55,358 nt of DNA from an uncultured Lachnospiraceae bacterium. GTDB lineage: Bacteria; Bacillota; Clostridia; Lachnospirales; Lachnospiraceae. Of the stretch, positions 16,180 through 24,832 are shown piece after piece; the stretch's first letter is position 1; each line of letters begins with the position of its first letter. Where the stretch lies: NCBI GenBank assembly GCA_944384125.1, contig CALWSF010000024.1, forward strand, positions 1-55,358, given 5' to 3'. Under the pieces are notes generated by a model. It was not told the DNA's origin. It saw nothing but the letters and a program-made list of their open reading frames with translations, and made no database searches. The translations under genes were made by a program, and so were the position numbers.

Positions 16180-17349
16180 ATGCTGAAAAAAATTCAGGCA
16201 GCTGTTTTGGTTTTTTTTGTGCTGTCGTCCGGTCTGTCTCTTCGCTGCCTGGCACAATCGGGCGGAGAGAATACAGAAGAGAGCGGGGAAGAGTTTATTA
16301 TGGATGCACTGGATCTCAGCCATATTGAGGAATTTCTGCGGCACGACGGGGAGACCTTTTCTTTTACGTTTCAGGAGCTGATTGGACAGCTGATGAGCGG
16401 CAATTTTAAAGATGCGTTTTACTCCTGTGCCGGTGCGGTAAAGGAGAGTCTTTTCAGCGAGATTGAACAGAATGGCTCCTGGGCGCTGCAGGTTATCATT
16501 CTGGGGCTTGTGGGCGCACTTTTTGCCAATTTTGCCGGAATATTTTCCGGAAGCCAGATTTCGGAGACGGGATTTTATGTAACCTATCTCCTTATATTCA
16601 CTCTTCTTGCGGCCAGCTTTTTAAACGGAGTTGAAATTGTGGAAAATCTTCTTGAGCGGGTAATTGAATTTATGCGGGCGCTGGTTCCCACTTTTTTTCT
16701 GGCAGTTTCTTTTGCCGGGGGAAGTGTCAGTTCTGCGGCGGGATACGGGTGGATGCTGCTTTCTATAAATGGCGTGCAGTGGTTTTTCTTAAAAGTACTT
16801 CTGCCGGCATCGCAGATATGTGTTCTGCTGAACCTTACAGGATATCTCCTTAAGGAGGATTTATTTTCGAGAACTACGGGATTTCTGGATCAGGCGATTC
16901 GATGGAGTCTTAAAACCTTTGTGGGGATTGTGCTTGGTTTTCATATGCTTCAGGGGCTGGTAACGCCCTATGCGGATTCACTGAAAGGGCTTTCGCTTCG
17001 TCGGGCGGTCAGCATGGTTCCGGGGATCGGGCAGGGAGCGGAGGCAGTTTCTCAGGTAATTATGGGTACGGGCGTTCTGATAAAAAATACGATTGGAGCC
17101 GGAGCGGTTATTGTGCTGTTTATTATTGCGCTGATTCCTCTTTTAAAGCTTGTTCTTCTGTATTTGTTCTGCCAGGGGGCTGCTGCGGTGCTGCAGCCTG
17201 TGTGCGATAAAAGAATAGTGAACTGCATAAGTTCAGTGGGGACAGGCTTCGGGCTGCTGCTGTCAGTTGCCTGCGGAACACTTCTTCTTTTTTCTCTGTC
17301 CCTGGCTGTTGTGTGCATGGCTGCCAATGTGTCTTATTTCTCCGGATAA
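16180..17349 (+). CDS. spoIIIAE: stage III sporulation protein AE
   Basis: A 389-residue protein with an N-terminal signal-like helix (about 6-24), an extracytoplasmic segment and about eight further membrane helices. The central LVPTFFLAVSFAGG and the SLRRAVSMVPGIGQGAE segment are characteristic. It is the large membrane component of the SpoIIIA channel. AAAGGCGGGAAGGA precedes the ATG. Confidence 0.95.
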   Translation: MLKKIQAAVLVFFVLSSGLSLRCLAQSGGENTEESGEEFIMDALDLSHIEEFLRHDGETFSFTFQELIGQLMSGNFKDAFYSCAGAVKESLFSEIEQNGSWALQVIILGLVGALFANFAGIFSGSQISETGFYVTYLLIFTLLAASFLNGVEIVENLLERVIEFMRALVPTFFLAVSFAGGSVSSAAGYGWMLLSINGVQWFFLKVLLPASQICVLLNLTGYLLKEDLFSRTTGFLDQAIRWSLKTFVGIVLGFHMLQGLVTPYADSLKGLSLRRAVSMVPGIGQGAEAVSQVIMGTGVLIKNTIGAGAVIVLFIIALIPLLKLVLLYLFCQGAAAVLQPVCDKRIVNCISSVGTGFGLLLSVACGTLLLFSLSLAVVCMAANVSYFSG

Positions 17350-17373
17350 CTGCAGAGAAGAAGAGAAAAGTGT

Positions 17374-18117
17374 GTGTCAGAGGATATTTATAACTGGAGG
17401 GAGAGGCTGGTGGAGGCGATATACAAATGGGTTGGAAATATCGTGTGCTATACCATATTTATAACGGTGCTTACGGGGATTCTGCCGGCCGGAAAATACG
17501 AAAAATATATCCGTCTGTTTGCCGGATGCATTTTAATACTTCTTGTTTTTCAGCCTCTGACAGACAGCCTCAGGCTGGAAGATCAGATTAACGGGCTTTT
17601 TCAGTCCATTACTTTTGAGAATGAGTCGGAGGAGCTTATGAGAGGGCTCGACGGGATGGAAGAAAAGAGAATGGAAATGCTGATATCAAGCTACGAGGAG
17701 CAGGCAGCGGGGGAAGCCGCGCGTATGGCACAGGAGGAAGGCTTTTCTGTATTGACGGCCTCTGTCTCCGTTGAAAGAAATCAGGAAAGTGAAAATTTTG
17801 GAAAAATAAAGGAAATCAGGATGGAGCTTGAGGAGTCTGTATCATCGGAGAGCAGCCCGGACGAAAGCGGAGAAGAAAAAACGTATATCCAGTCGGGGAA
17901 CTCAGAGATATCAGTGACAGTGGATGAGGTTGAGAAAATTAAAATAGGAGATATTCCGGAAGAAACGGGGCATGAGCCGGCAGAGGTTTCGGCGGGTGTT
18001 GCAAATGGAATATCAGCGGGGAAGCTGAGGGACAGAATTTCATCATATTACAGGGTGGAGGCAGAAAATGTGGAAATTAAAGTGGAACAGAGATCCGGAA
18101 TGGCTGAAGAAAAATGA
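17374..18117 (+). CDS. spoIIIAF: stage III sporulation protein AF
   Basis: A 247-residue protein with two N-terminal membrane helices (about 20-37 and 45-62) and a soluble domain ending in an AENVEIKVE-type strand, as in SpoIIIAF ring-forming modules. GTG at 17374 is the likely start, with AGAAGAGAAAAG upstream. The last 50 bases overlap spoIIIAG in another frame. It is somewhat longer than the roughly 200 residues of Bacillus AF, with the extra length in an acidic central linker. Confidence 0.92.
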   Translation: MSEDIYNWRERLVEAIYKWVGNIVCYTIFITVLTGILPAGKYEKYIRLFAGCILILLVFQPLTDSLRLEDQINGLFQSITFENESEELMRGLDGMEEKRMEMLISSYEEQAAGEAARMAQEEGFSVLTASVSVERNQESENFGKIKEIRMELEESVSSESSPDESGEEKTYIQSGNSEISVTVDEVEKIKIGDIPEETGHEPAEVSAGVANGISAGKLRDRISSYYRVEAENVEIKVEQRSGMAEEK

Positions 18118-18685
18118 AAAATGGCTGTTTGTCCTCATAGGGGGTATAATACTGCTTATTCTGGCATTTCCATCAGGCAGCGGTTCAGATGGTATACCCG
18201 GTTCCGGAGAAGATAAATCTTATCCTGGTCAGAATACATTTTCACAGGAACCGGACAGTGCGGGGGATTCATCTGCAGCACAGACGGACTGGCAGCGCCG
18301 GTATGAAAAAGAGCTGGAGCGGAGAGTGGAAGAGATTCTGAAAAATGTGGAGGGAGTCGGGGATGTGGAAGTGATGATCACACTTGCATCATCTTCTGAA
18401 AAAATAATACATGTTGATCAGGAAAAGAGCCGCTCGTCCACTGAAGAGACCGACAGTGCCGGCGGAGTCCGGAAACAGCTGCAGGAGGAAGTGCGGGATA
18501 CATCGCTTACTTCGGGAAATGGGCAGCCGGTTGTGGAGAAGGAGCTGGAACCGGAAATCTCCGGGGTGGTTATCAGTGCCGGGGGAGGGGGAAATGCTTC
18601 AGTATGTAAGGAAATTTCTGAGGCGATGCAAGCATTATTTGGTCTGCCGGCACATAAAATAAAAGTATTAAAGCGGGTGGAATAA
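18068..18685 (+). CDS. spoIIIAG: stage III sporulation protein AG
   Basis: A 205-residue protein with one membrane helix (about 20-37) and an extracytoplasmic domain. The latter has the ring-building motif EEILKNVEGVGDVEVMITL and the conserved C-terminal GVVISAGGGG segment. Bacillus SpoIIIAG forms a large ring in the intermembrane space. The ATG inside the end of spoIIIAF has GGTGGAGG seven bases upstream, so the 50-base overlap is genuine. Confidence 0.95.
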   Translation: MWKLKWNRDPEWLKKNEKWLFVLIGGIILLILAFPSGSGSDGIPGSGEDKSYPGQNTFSQEPDSAGDSSAAQTDWQRRYEKELERRVEEILKNVEGVGDVEVMITLASSSEKIIHVDQEKSRSSTEETDSAGGVRKQLQEEVRDTSLTSGNGQPVVEKELEPEISGVVISAGGGGNASVCKEISEAMQALFGLPAHKIKVLKRVE

Positions 18686-18699
18686 AGGAGTATGCGAGA

Positions 18700-19386
18700 A
18701 TGAAAATGAAAAGAATTTTCAGACGAAATCAGATTATCATTACAACGCTTGCCATTATGATTGCCGCTGCCGGGTACCTGAACTATTCGGGGAAGAAAGA
18801 GGTAATGGGGGCAGATGTGTACGAGGCCGGGGCGACGGAAATCTCGGATGAGGATATTCTGGCTGAGAACCAGGCGGTTTCCGGCGGCGCAGACAACGTG
18901 GAGTACCAGGAAATCGCAAGTCTTGATGATCCACAGGAGGGAAACGCGGAAGCCGGAAGTGATCAGGCGGAAGAAAACTCCTCCATGGACAGTCCGGGAG
19001 AGGCTGTTCTGACAGGAGGAACAAGTGTCACGGAATACATAGCAAATGTGCAGCTGAACCGTGAACAGATAAGAGCAAAAAGCAAAGAGACATTAAATGA
19101 GATTATTAATAATGATAATCTGGATGAGGCTGCAAAATCGCAGGCGGTTGAGAGCATGATTGAACTGACTGCAATTGCTGAAAAAGAAAATGCAGCGGAA
19201 ACGCTGCTTATGGCCAAAGGTTTTGCGGATCCCGTGGTCAGTATTACGGACGAAAAGGTGGACGTTGTGATTAACGCATCTTCCATAACAGATCCGCAGC
19301 GGGCACAGATTGAAGATATTGTAAAAAGAAAAACCGAAGTACCTGCTGAGAATATAGTGATTTCGCTTTTAAATCTCCAGGAATAA
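18700..19386 (+). CDS. spoIIIAH: stage III sporulation protein AH
   Basis: SpoIIIAH spans the mother-cell membrane and interacts across the intermembrane space with forespore SpoIIQ. The 228-residue product has an N-terminal membrane helix (about 11-27), an acidic linker and a YscJ/FliF-like domain (about 120-228) ending ENIVISLLNLQE. The ATG at 18700 is placed by AAAGGAG nine bases upstream; an earlier ATG at 18692 meets a stop at once. It is the last gene of the operon. Confidence 0.95.
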   Translation: MKMKRIFRRNQIIITTLAIMIAAAGYLNYSGKKEVMGADVYEAGATEISDEDILAENQAVSGGADNVEYQEIASLDDPQEGNAEAGSDQAEENSSMDSPGEAVLTGGTSVTEYIANVQLNREQIRAKSKETLNEIINNDNLDEAAKSQAVESMIELTAIAEKENAAETLLMAKGFADPVVSITDEKVDVVINASSITDPQRAQIEDIVKRKTEVPAENIVISLLNLQE

Positions 19387-19401
19387 AATGTTTTCAGAGA
19401 T

Positions 19402-19443
19402 GCCGCTGCCGGGCGGGAGTGTGAACTTTCAGGCCGGCAGCGG
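19402..19443 (+). terminator. stem-loop after spoIIIAH, possible terminator
   Basis: CCGCTGCCGG pairs with CCGGCAGCGG around a loop of about 20 bases. It lacks a clear T tract, so termination efficiency is uncertain. Confidence 0.45.
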
Positions 19444-19484
19444 AACGGAAGAATATTCCTTGTGCCGGCTCTGACTAAAACGCC

Positions 19485-19513
19485 TTTGCAAACCTTTCTG
19501 TTTCTGGTATAAT
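19485..19513 (+). promoter_or_regulatory. sigma-A promoter for Asp23-family gene
   Basis: TTTGCA (19485-19490), 17 bases, TATAAT (19508-19513). It separates the Asp23 gene from the sporulation operon upstream. Confidence 0.75.
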
Positions 19514-19546
19514 CAAAGATATTGAGCGAGACAGGAGGTGTGTGTG

Positions 19547-19936
19547 GTGTCAAAGGAGTCATCAGACAGAAGTACGCATATAGTATATGAACAGGATAAA
19601 ATCGGACAGGTACAGATTGCGGATGAGGTAGTTGCCATCATAGCCGGACTGGCTGCCACTGAGGTGGACGGCGTGGATTCCATGGCTGGAAATATTACAA
19701 ACGAGCTGGTGGGAAAACTGGGAATGAAGAACCTCAGCAAAGGGGTCAAGGTAACTGTGACGGAGGATCACATCATTGTGAACCTGTCGCTGAATATGAA
19801 GTATGGTTACAGCATTCCTGCTGTCAGTGAAAAGGTTCAGGAAAAGGTAAAAACGGCTATTGAAAATATGACGGGCCTTATGGTTCTGGAGGTAAATATC
19901 AAAATTGCCGGTGTCAGCCTGGAGGAAGAAAAGTAA
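19547..19936 (+). CDS. Asp23/Gls24 family envelope stress response protein
   Basis: A 129-residue protein of the Asp23/Gls24 (YloU/AmaP-partner) family, which is abundant, membrane-associated and linked to envelope homeostasis. The segment IADEVVAIIAGLAATEVDGV and the later YSIPAVSEKVQEKVKTAIENM are diagnostic. Of several in-frame GTG codons, 19547 is favoured because AGGAGG ends eight bases upstream; the first GTG overlaps that site. In related genomes this gene commonly follows spoIIIA. Confidence 0.9.
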   Translation: MSKESSDRSTHIVYEQDKIGQVQIADEVVAIIAGLAATEVDGVDSMAGNITNELVGKLGMKNLSKGVKVTVTEDHIIVNLSLNMKYGYSIPAVSEKVQEKVKTAIENMTGLMVLEVNIKIAGVSLEEEK

Positions 19937-19973
19937 AGACCACGTTAATGTGGAATATTTATCCTGATTCTTC

Positions 19974-20002
19974 TTGACGGCCTGTTTATCCTGTGTTAAT
20001 AT
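19974..20002 (+). promoter_or_regulatory. sigma-A promoter of the manganese riboswitch transcript
   Basis: TTGACG (19974-19979), 17 bases, TAATAT (19997-20002). The predicted start near 20009 coincides with the first base-paired element of the riboswitch. Confidence 0.7.
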
Positions 20003-20010
20003 GGAGATCG

Positions 20011-20111
20011 TTAAGAGGGAGTAGTTGCAACATGTAATCAACAGCTCTGGGCCGGCGGCCCATGGTTACATGCCCTGTAGAAGTTTGGACGCAGAGGAAC
20101 AAGACTTTTAG
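20011..20111 (+). promoter_or_regulatory. yybP-ykoY (manganese) riboswitch aptamer
   Basis: The sequence has the conserved elements of this class in order: AAGAGGGAGTAG near the 5' end (compare AAGGGGAGTAG), P2 arms CATGTAA/TTACATG, the TCAACAGC segment with a GC-rich hairpin, and GGAACAAGAC-TTTT at the 3' end (compare AGCAAGACC-TTT). P1 forms by pairing TTAAGAG (20011-20017) with CTTTTAG (20105-20111). Mn2+ binding in known members stabilises P1 and switches expression on. The regulated gene here is an oadB-like transporter subunit. Confidence 0.87.
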
Positions 20112-20142
20112 CATATGTGAAATATGCTGAAAGTCTTTTTTT
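20101..20142 (+). terminator. riboswitch-controlled intrinsic terminator
   Basis: AAGACTTTTAGCATAT pairs with ATATGCTGAAAGTCTT around a short loop (GTGA plus A), followed by a run of T. Its 5' arm includes 20105-20111, the same bases that close the aptamer P1 helix, so terminator and aptamer are mutually exclusive. Metal binding should permit read-through. Confidence 0.88.
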
Positions 20143-20243
20143 GTCCGCGAAAATGCGGAATGTGTCCTGCAGAATGATTAAAGGGAGGCAATTACAGTTA
20201 TACTCTGGATAGAAGATAAAAGGGAATTGAAGGAGGAACACAC

Positions 20244-21380
20244 ATGGATTTTTTACTGGAGGGAATTTTGCAGATTACACCCCAGCAGCTGGTTATGTAT
20301 GTAATCGGAGCGATTCTCATATGGCTGGCAATAAAAAAGGAGTATGAGCCCGCACTGCTTCTGCCGATGGGATTCGGAGCAATTCTGGTAAACCTGCCTC
20401 TGTCAGGAGTAATTGATCAGACAATGGCGGGGATCGGAGAAACACACGGTATTATTCAGTGGCTGTTTGAGACAACGATTGATGCTTCAGAGGCGCTGCC
20501 GATTCTGCTTTTCATTGGAATCGGAGCGATGATAGATTTCGGTCCTCTGCTCTCACAGCCGATTATGTTTTTGTTTGGAGCAGCGGCACAGTTCGGTATC
20601 TTTTTTGCCATCTGCGTGGCTTCCCTGCTGGGATTTGAGCTGAAGGATGCAGCTTCTATCGGAATTATCGGAGCGGCTGACGGCCCTACCTCTATTCTGG
20701 TATCCCAGGTACTTGGTTCGGATTATGTGGGGGCTATCGCTGTAGCGGCGTACTCTTATATGGCTCTGGTACCTATCATTCAGCCGTTTGCCATTCGCCT
20801 GGTAACGACGAAGAAAGAGCGGTGCATACACATGACATACAGCCCCAAGGCTGTGTCAAAAACAACAAAAATTGCTTTCCCCATTATTGTTACAATAATT
20901 GTGGGCCTGATTTCGCCTGCTTCAGTGGCACTGGTAGGATTCCTGATGTTCGGAAATCTGATCCGGGAGTGCGGTGTACTTCAGAATCTGTCCAATACGG
21001 CACAGAATGAGCTGGCAAACCTGATCACGCTTCTCCTGGGAATTACGATCTCCTTCAGCATGCGCGCGGATGCATTTGTCCGTTTTGATACGCTTCTGAT
21101 TATGGGAATCGGTCTGGTAGCTTTCATATTTGATTCAATCGGCGGAGTTCTGTTTGCCAAAATACTGAATCTTTTCCTTAAGGAAAAAATCAATCCGATG
21201 ATTGGCGCGGCAGGAATTTCTGCGTTCCCCATGTCTTCCAGAGTTGTGCAGAAAATGGCCTCTGAGGAAGAAAAGGGAAATATCATTTTGATGCACGCGG
21301 TAGGAGCCAATGTTTCGGGACAGATAGCTTCCGTAATTGCGGGCGGCCTTGTGATCAAGCTGGTCAGCCAGTACCTGTAA
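20244..21380 (+). CDS. sodium-ion-translocating decarboxylase beta subunit-like membrane protein (OadB/GcdB family)
   Basis: A 378-residue integral membrane protein of the OadB/GcdB/MmdB family, which couples biotin-dependent decarboxylation to Na+ export. About ten hydrophobic segments are visible. The family motif GIIGAADGPTSI (from about residue 141) includes the conserved Asp in the membrane, and TISFSMRADAF is present near the C-terminus. No carboxyltransferase or biotin-carrier gene accompanies it. It lies behind a manganese riboswitch, and a single-helix peptide gene follows 12 bases later. AAGGAGGA precedes the ATG. Whether it pumps Na+ or does something metal-related is open. Confidence 0.9.
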   Translation: MDFLLEGILQITPQQLVMYVIGAILIWLAIKKEYEPALLLPMGFGAILVNLPLSGVIDQTMAGIGETHGIIQWLFETTIDASEALPILLFIGIGAMIDFGPLLSQPIMFLFGAAAQFGIFFAICVASLLGFELKDAASIGIIGAADGPTSILVSQVLGSDYVGAIAVAAYSYMALVPIIQPFAIRLVTTKKERCIHMTYSPKAVSKTTKIAFPIIVTIIVGLISPASVALVGFLMFGNLIRECGVLQNLSNTAQNELANLITLLLGITISFSMRADAFVRFDTLLIMGIGLVAFIFDSIGGVLFAKILNLFLKEKINPMIGAAGISAFPMSSRVVQKMASEEEKGNIILMHAVGANVSGQIASVIAGGLVIKLVSQYL

Positions 21381-21392
21381 GGAGGAGAAAAT

Positions 21393-21506
21393 ATGTGGAA
21401 TAATTTTTTGATATCCCTGGAAATCATGGCAAAAGGGATGGGCGGAATCTTTGTAGTGGTACTTCTCATTACGCTTGTTGTCATTTTGCTGGGAAAATTA
21501 AAATAA
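21393..21506 (+). CDS. 37-residue single-span membrane peptide, OadG-like
   Basis: A small ORF with an excellent site (AAGGAGGAGAAAAT) 12 bases after the oadB-like stop. The peptide has a short amphipathic start (MWNNFLISLEIMAKGMGG) and one membrane helix (about residues 19-34) ending GKLK. This is the architecture of the gamma subunit (OadG) of decarboxylase pumps, which also begins with a short segment and the motif GMG before one helix, but without OadG's cytoplasmic metal-binding tail. It probably stabilises the beta-like subunit. Confidence 0.75.
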   Translation: MWNNFLISLEIMAKGMGGIFVVVLLITLVVILLGKLK

Positions 21507-21520
21507 AATAATTATAAATT

Positions 21521-21569
21521 AAAATCCGTGTACATGAGCTGAGGACAGCCGGTGTACACGGATTTTTTA
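21521..21569 (+). terminator. Rho-independent terminator after oadB-like operon
   Basis: AAAATCCGTGTACA pairs with TGTACACGGATTTT, followed by TT. It also reads as a terminator for the convergent M18 peptidase gene. Confidence 0.92.
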
Positions 21570-21594
21570 TGCGGATTTTGAAAGTAGCACAGGC

Positions 21595-22908
21595 CTATTC
21601 CAGAAACTTTTCCGTAAGCCGGGTAAGTGCCGCCTGATCGCGGCAGCCCATGAGTTCTCTGGCGGAGTGCATGGCCAGAATGGGAACACCGGCATCCACG
21701 GCCCGCATGTTCATGAAACAGGAGGAAATACTTCCGAGCGTTGAGCCGCCGCGTATATCAGAGCGATTAGAAAATTTGCGGCAGGGGATGCTGTTTTCCA
21801 GGCACAGCTGCTCGATAGTGCTTACGCAGGAGGCATCGGTGGCATATGCCTGGGAAACGGACAGTTTCAGTGCCACTCCCTCATTCAGGCAGATGCGATC
21901 CACCGGGTCGTATTTTTCCATTTTATTGGGATGGAGAGCGTGCGCCACATCCAGAGACAGGAGAAATCCGCCCAATAAAGCATTCAGGAGAGTTTCTCTG
22001 GAAAAGCCCAGGCTCAGATATATTTTTTCAAGAATTCTTTCAGCCAGAAGAGAGGCGGCGCCCTGTTTTGTGGAACTTCCGATCTCTTCATTATCGTACA
22101 GAACAGCCATGCGGATGCCGTTTTCCGGACGGGATGCCGCAATGCCGCTCAGACAGGCCTGAACGGAGGTAAGATTGTCCAGACGGGGAGCAGACAGCAT
22201 CTCATTTTGGATGCCGAGAACCTGGGGTTCATCGCAGTTATACAGGCAGAACTGATAGTCAAGAATATCTTCCCGGGAGCAGCCAAGTTTTTCGGCCAGC
22301 AGATCGGTAAAGAAAAAGTTCCGGTTCAGAGATTCGTTCAGCACTGAAATGACAGGCTGCATATCCGTCTGGGGATTCAGCTCAATTCCTCGGTTTACTT
22401 CCCGGTTAAAGTGGATGGCCAGGTTTGGGACTGTGAGGAGCGGACGCTCAAAGCAGACAAAACGGGCATCCGGGTTAAACGGATCTTTTGCCCGCAGACA
22501 TACCTTCCCGGCAAGGGAGAGGGGGCGGTCAAGCCATGTGTTGAGAATGGGGCCTCCGTAAACGGAGACATTCAGTTTTCCGTAGGCCCCGGATGCAATT
22601 TCAGGCGCCGGCTTCAGCATAAGACATGGCCAGTCTGTGTGGGCCGAGGCGATGTGCAGCGGGGAGGAGCCGGTATTATCTGTAATAGAAGGACCAATCC
22701 GGAATGCTGCGAGAGTAGAGTCGTATACGTTTACGTAGTAACTGCCGCCGGGTTCCAGTTCCCAGTGACTGTTCAGGGAAAGCGGTGTAAAACCCAGCTT
22801 GTCCAGGTATGAACTGCTGTATAAAATGGTGTGAAAAGGGGATACCCCTGCCCGCAGGAGGGCGGTCAGTTGCTCCAGATCTCTGGTATAATCAGCCATG
22901 GTAGTCAT
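21595..22908 (-). CDS. M18 family aminopeptidase
   Basis: A 437-residue cytosolic dinuclear-zinc aminopeptidase of family M18 (aspartyl or lysyl aminopeptidase group). Visible residues include ASAHTDWP with the metal-binding His and catalytic Asp, NLTSVQA, the catalytic and metal Glu pair in LYDNEEIGS, and a late AMHSARE with a metal His. The start at 22908 (MTTMADYTRD) was chosen because AAAGGAAA lies nine bases upstream on the coding strand. Further upstream lies the promoter of the divergent M14 gene. Likely role: release of N-terminal residues from peptides. Confidence 0.94.
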   Translation of the reverse strand: MTTMADYTRDLEQLTALLRAGVSPFHTILYSSSYLDKLGFTPLSLNSHWELEPGGSYYVNVYDSTLAAFRIGPSITDNTGSSPLHIASAHTDWPCLMLKPAPEIASGAYGKLNVSVYGGPILNTWLDRPLSLAGKVCLRAKDPFNPDARFVCFERPLLTVPNLAIHFNREVNRGIELNPQTDMQPVISVLNESLNRNFFFTDLLAEKLGCSREDILDYQFCLYNCDEPQVLGIQNEMLSAPRLDNLTSVQACLSGIAASRPENGIRMAVLYDNEEIGSSTKQGAASLLAERILEKIYLSLGFSRETLLNALLGGFLLSLDVAHALHPNKMEKYDPVDRICLNEGVALKLSVSQAYATDASCVSTIEQLCLENSIPCRKFSNRSDIRGGSTLGSISSCFMNMRAVDAGVPILAMHSARELMGCRDQAALTRLTEKFLE

Positions 22909-22952
22909 TTCTATAATTTCCTTTCTTTTTTCTTTCAGTTTTCTGTGCCGCG

Positions 22953-22981
22953 TTGACATAAATGTTTCCACCTTTTATAAT
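22953..22981 (+). promoter_or_regulatory. sigma-A promoter for M14 peptidase gene
   Basis: Consensus TTGACA (22953-22958), 17 bases, TATAAT (22976-22981). Confidence 0.85.
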
Positions 22982-23010
22982 GGAGTAGTCAAAAAATAAG
23001 GAGGCACAAT

Positions 23011-24177
23011 ATGAATATTATAAATTATTTCCGGCGTTTTTGCACCAAAGGCGCCGTGATCACATATCTGTCATTATCTCTGACCTGTTCAGGGCTGTTT
23101 GCGTCAGCCGCATATGCAGGTCCTGCAGATGATGCATCTCTGGGAACTCAGACACACGCAGGCCCGGGACAGGAGGCGGCCGGTTCGCAGCAGCCTGCTG
23201 TGGTCAATTCATTTTATAATCAGGTGCTTTCTGATCCGATTGTCAAACCGGTTGACAAATATTCTTACGGACAGATGGAACAGGATATTTATCTGCTGAC
23301 ACAGCGTTATCCGGGGAAGATTACGCTTAATGTTCTGGGACAGTCTCTGGATGGAAGGAATATTTATGATGTTGTGATTGGAAACCCCCAGGCATCGAAA
23401 AAGATCCTGATACAGGGGGCTATTCACGCCAGAGAGTATATTGTGGTTCCCCTTATGATGCAGCAGATGGAGTATCTTCTGGCAGGATACGACAGCGGAA
23501 CATACCAGAATCAGCCTCTTTCTTCCATTTTGAACCAGGTGGCAATTCATTTTGTGCCCATGGCGAATCCGGATGGAGTGACATTAAGCCAGATGGGAGA
23601 AAATGGAATTAATTCAGAAGAGCTTCGTCAGACTATCCGGACTGCATATGCCCTTGATACGGCGGAGGGCCGGACTTCTCTTGACTATGATCAGTATCTG
23701 ACACGCTGGAAGAGCAATGCCCGCGGTGTAGATCTGAACTATAATTTTGACGCCAAATGGGCGGATATCAATCCGGAGCTCACGCATGCTTCATCCAATG
23801 GGTATAAAGGAACCAGTCCGCTTTCAGAACCGGAGGCTCAGGCTCTGGCCGGCCTTATTCAGTCCAATTCGTTCTCTGCCATAATCAGTTATCATGCAAT
23901 GGGACGGGTTCTTTACTGGGATACGGAAGGGAATCAGAAGGCTGCGGAGTCATATGATATGGCGCTGAATGCATCCGCAGTAACCGGCTATTCCGTTCTC
24001 AGCAGCAAGGGTGTCGGCGGCCTTAAAGACTGGGCACAGAAGACTCTTGCAATTCCCGGTATCACAATTGAGGTAGGCCGTTCCGTCTGCCCGGTTGCAT
24101 TTTCGGAATATCAGGCCATATGGGATCAGAATAAAGCGATTCCGGCACTGTTTGCCAATTACGTTCTCACTCACTGA
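23011..24177 (+). CDS. secreted M14 family zinc carboxypeptidase
   Basis: A 388-residue exported peptidase with a Sec signal peptide (about 1-36, hydrophobic core plus cleavage near AYAG). The M14 fold shows the zinc motif HARE (H139, E142), a second zinc-binding His in ISYHAMG and the catalytic Glu in TIEVGR near the C-terminus. GVDLNYNFD supplies the usual substrate-binding region. Members act on peptides or cell-wall peptide stems, often as gamma-D-glutamyl-meso-diaminopimelate peptidases. AAGGAGG precedes the ATG. It is monocistronic, with its own promoter and terminator. Confidence 0.93.
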   Translation: MNIINYFRRFCTKGAVITYLSLSLTCSGLFASAAYAGPADDASLGTQTHAGPGQEAAGSQQPAVVNSFYNQVLSDPIVKPVDKYSYGQMEQDIYLLTQRYPGKITLNVLGQSLDGRNIYDVVIGNPQASKKILIQGAIHAREYIVVPLMMQQMEYLLAGYDSGTYQNQPLSSILNQVAIHFVPMANPDGVTLSQMGENGINSEELRQTIRTAYALDTAEGRTSLDYDQYLTRWKSNARGVDLNYNFDAKWADINPELTHASSNGYKGTSPLSEPEAQALAGLIQSNSFSAIISYHAMGRVLYWDTEGNQKAAESYDMALNASAVTGYSVLSSKGVGGLKDWAQKTLAIPGITIEVGRSVCPVAFSEYQAIWDQNKAIPALFANYVLTH

Positions 24178-24180
24178 ATC

Positions 24181-24213
24181 AGAGGGGCCGCATGAGCTGC
24201 GGCCTCTTTTTTG
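24181..24213 (+). terminator. Rho-independent terminator, probably bidirectional
   Basis: AGAGGGGCCGCA pairs with TGCGGCCTCT, followed by a T tract. It lies between the convergent M14 and DUF5721-like genes. Confidence 0.9.
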
Positions 24214-24225
24214 CTGCCATTCAGA

Positions 24226-24723
24226 TTATTCTTCGGTAAAGGGAATTCCCTCTTTTCTGAAAAAGGCTCTGACTGCATCGTCCCATTCCCGTTCGAGAGT
24301 GCGATCAGGAGAGAATACATTGAGAGAGAGGCCTGTGATACAGGTAAGCAGGTGGGATTCATACCGGATATTTAGAAAAAGTCCTCCAATCTGCTCCGGC
24401 TGCCAGGTACATCGGCTGGCTTCAAGGAGTTTTTCTGTCTGCCGGGGCGGCAGCCGCAGAACAATGGAAAAGCTTCCAGGAAGCTTTTTTCCTTTGATAA
24501 GGGAGTAGCAGTAGGGACGGAGGAGCGACCAGGAGGAGAAATCTTCGATGTGTTCTGCTTCCAGTTCTTCTTCCGAATAATAGCCGTGACGTATTCTGCC
24601 GTCGATTGAAAATGTGTTGAAAGTGACGATAACGGCTTCTTTTACAAGAAACCAGTCAAATGTAGTGCCAACCAGAAGTTTTTTCGTAAATTCTTTAATA
24701 TCACATATTTTCAGCGCAATCAC
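24226..24723 (-). CDS. uncharacterised protein, DUF5721-like
   Basis: A 165-residue soluble protein with no signal or membrane segment. The start ALKICDIKEFTKKLLVG and the motif TFDWFLVKEAVIVTFNTF, followed by DGRIRHGYY, resemble what I recall as the DUF5721 family of Clostridia. Function is unknown. The GTG at 24723 is preferred since GGAGG lies eight bases upstream on the coding strand; an earlier TTG falls within that site. Confidence 0.75.
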   Translation of the reverse strand: MIALKICDIKEFTKKLLVGTTFDWFLVKEAVIVTFNTFSIDGRIRHGYYSEEELEAEHIEDFSSWSLLRPYCYSLIKGKKLPGSFSIVLRLPPRQTEKLLEASRCTWQPEQIGGLFLNIRYESHLLTCITGLSLNVFSPDRTLEREWDDAVRAFFRKEGIPFTEE

Positions 24724-24832
24724 GGGCGTTACCTCCAATCATTCATGTTCATTTTACCGCAGGGAAATAAAAGGTGCAATCTTAATCGGATGTATTGGGG
24801 AGCAAATCTCCCGGTAAAATTTTTAAAAATTG

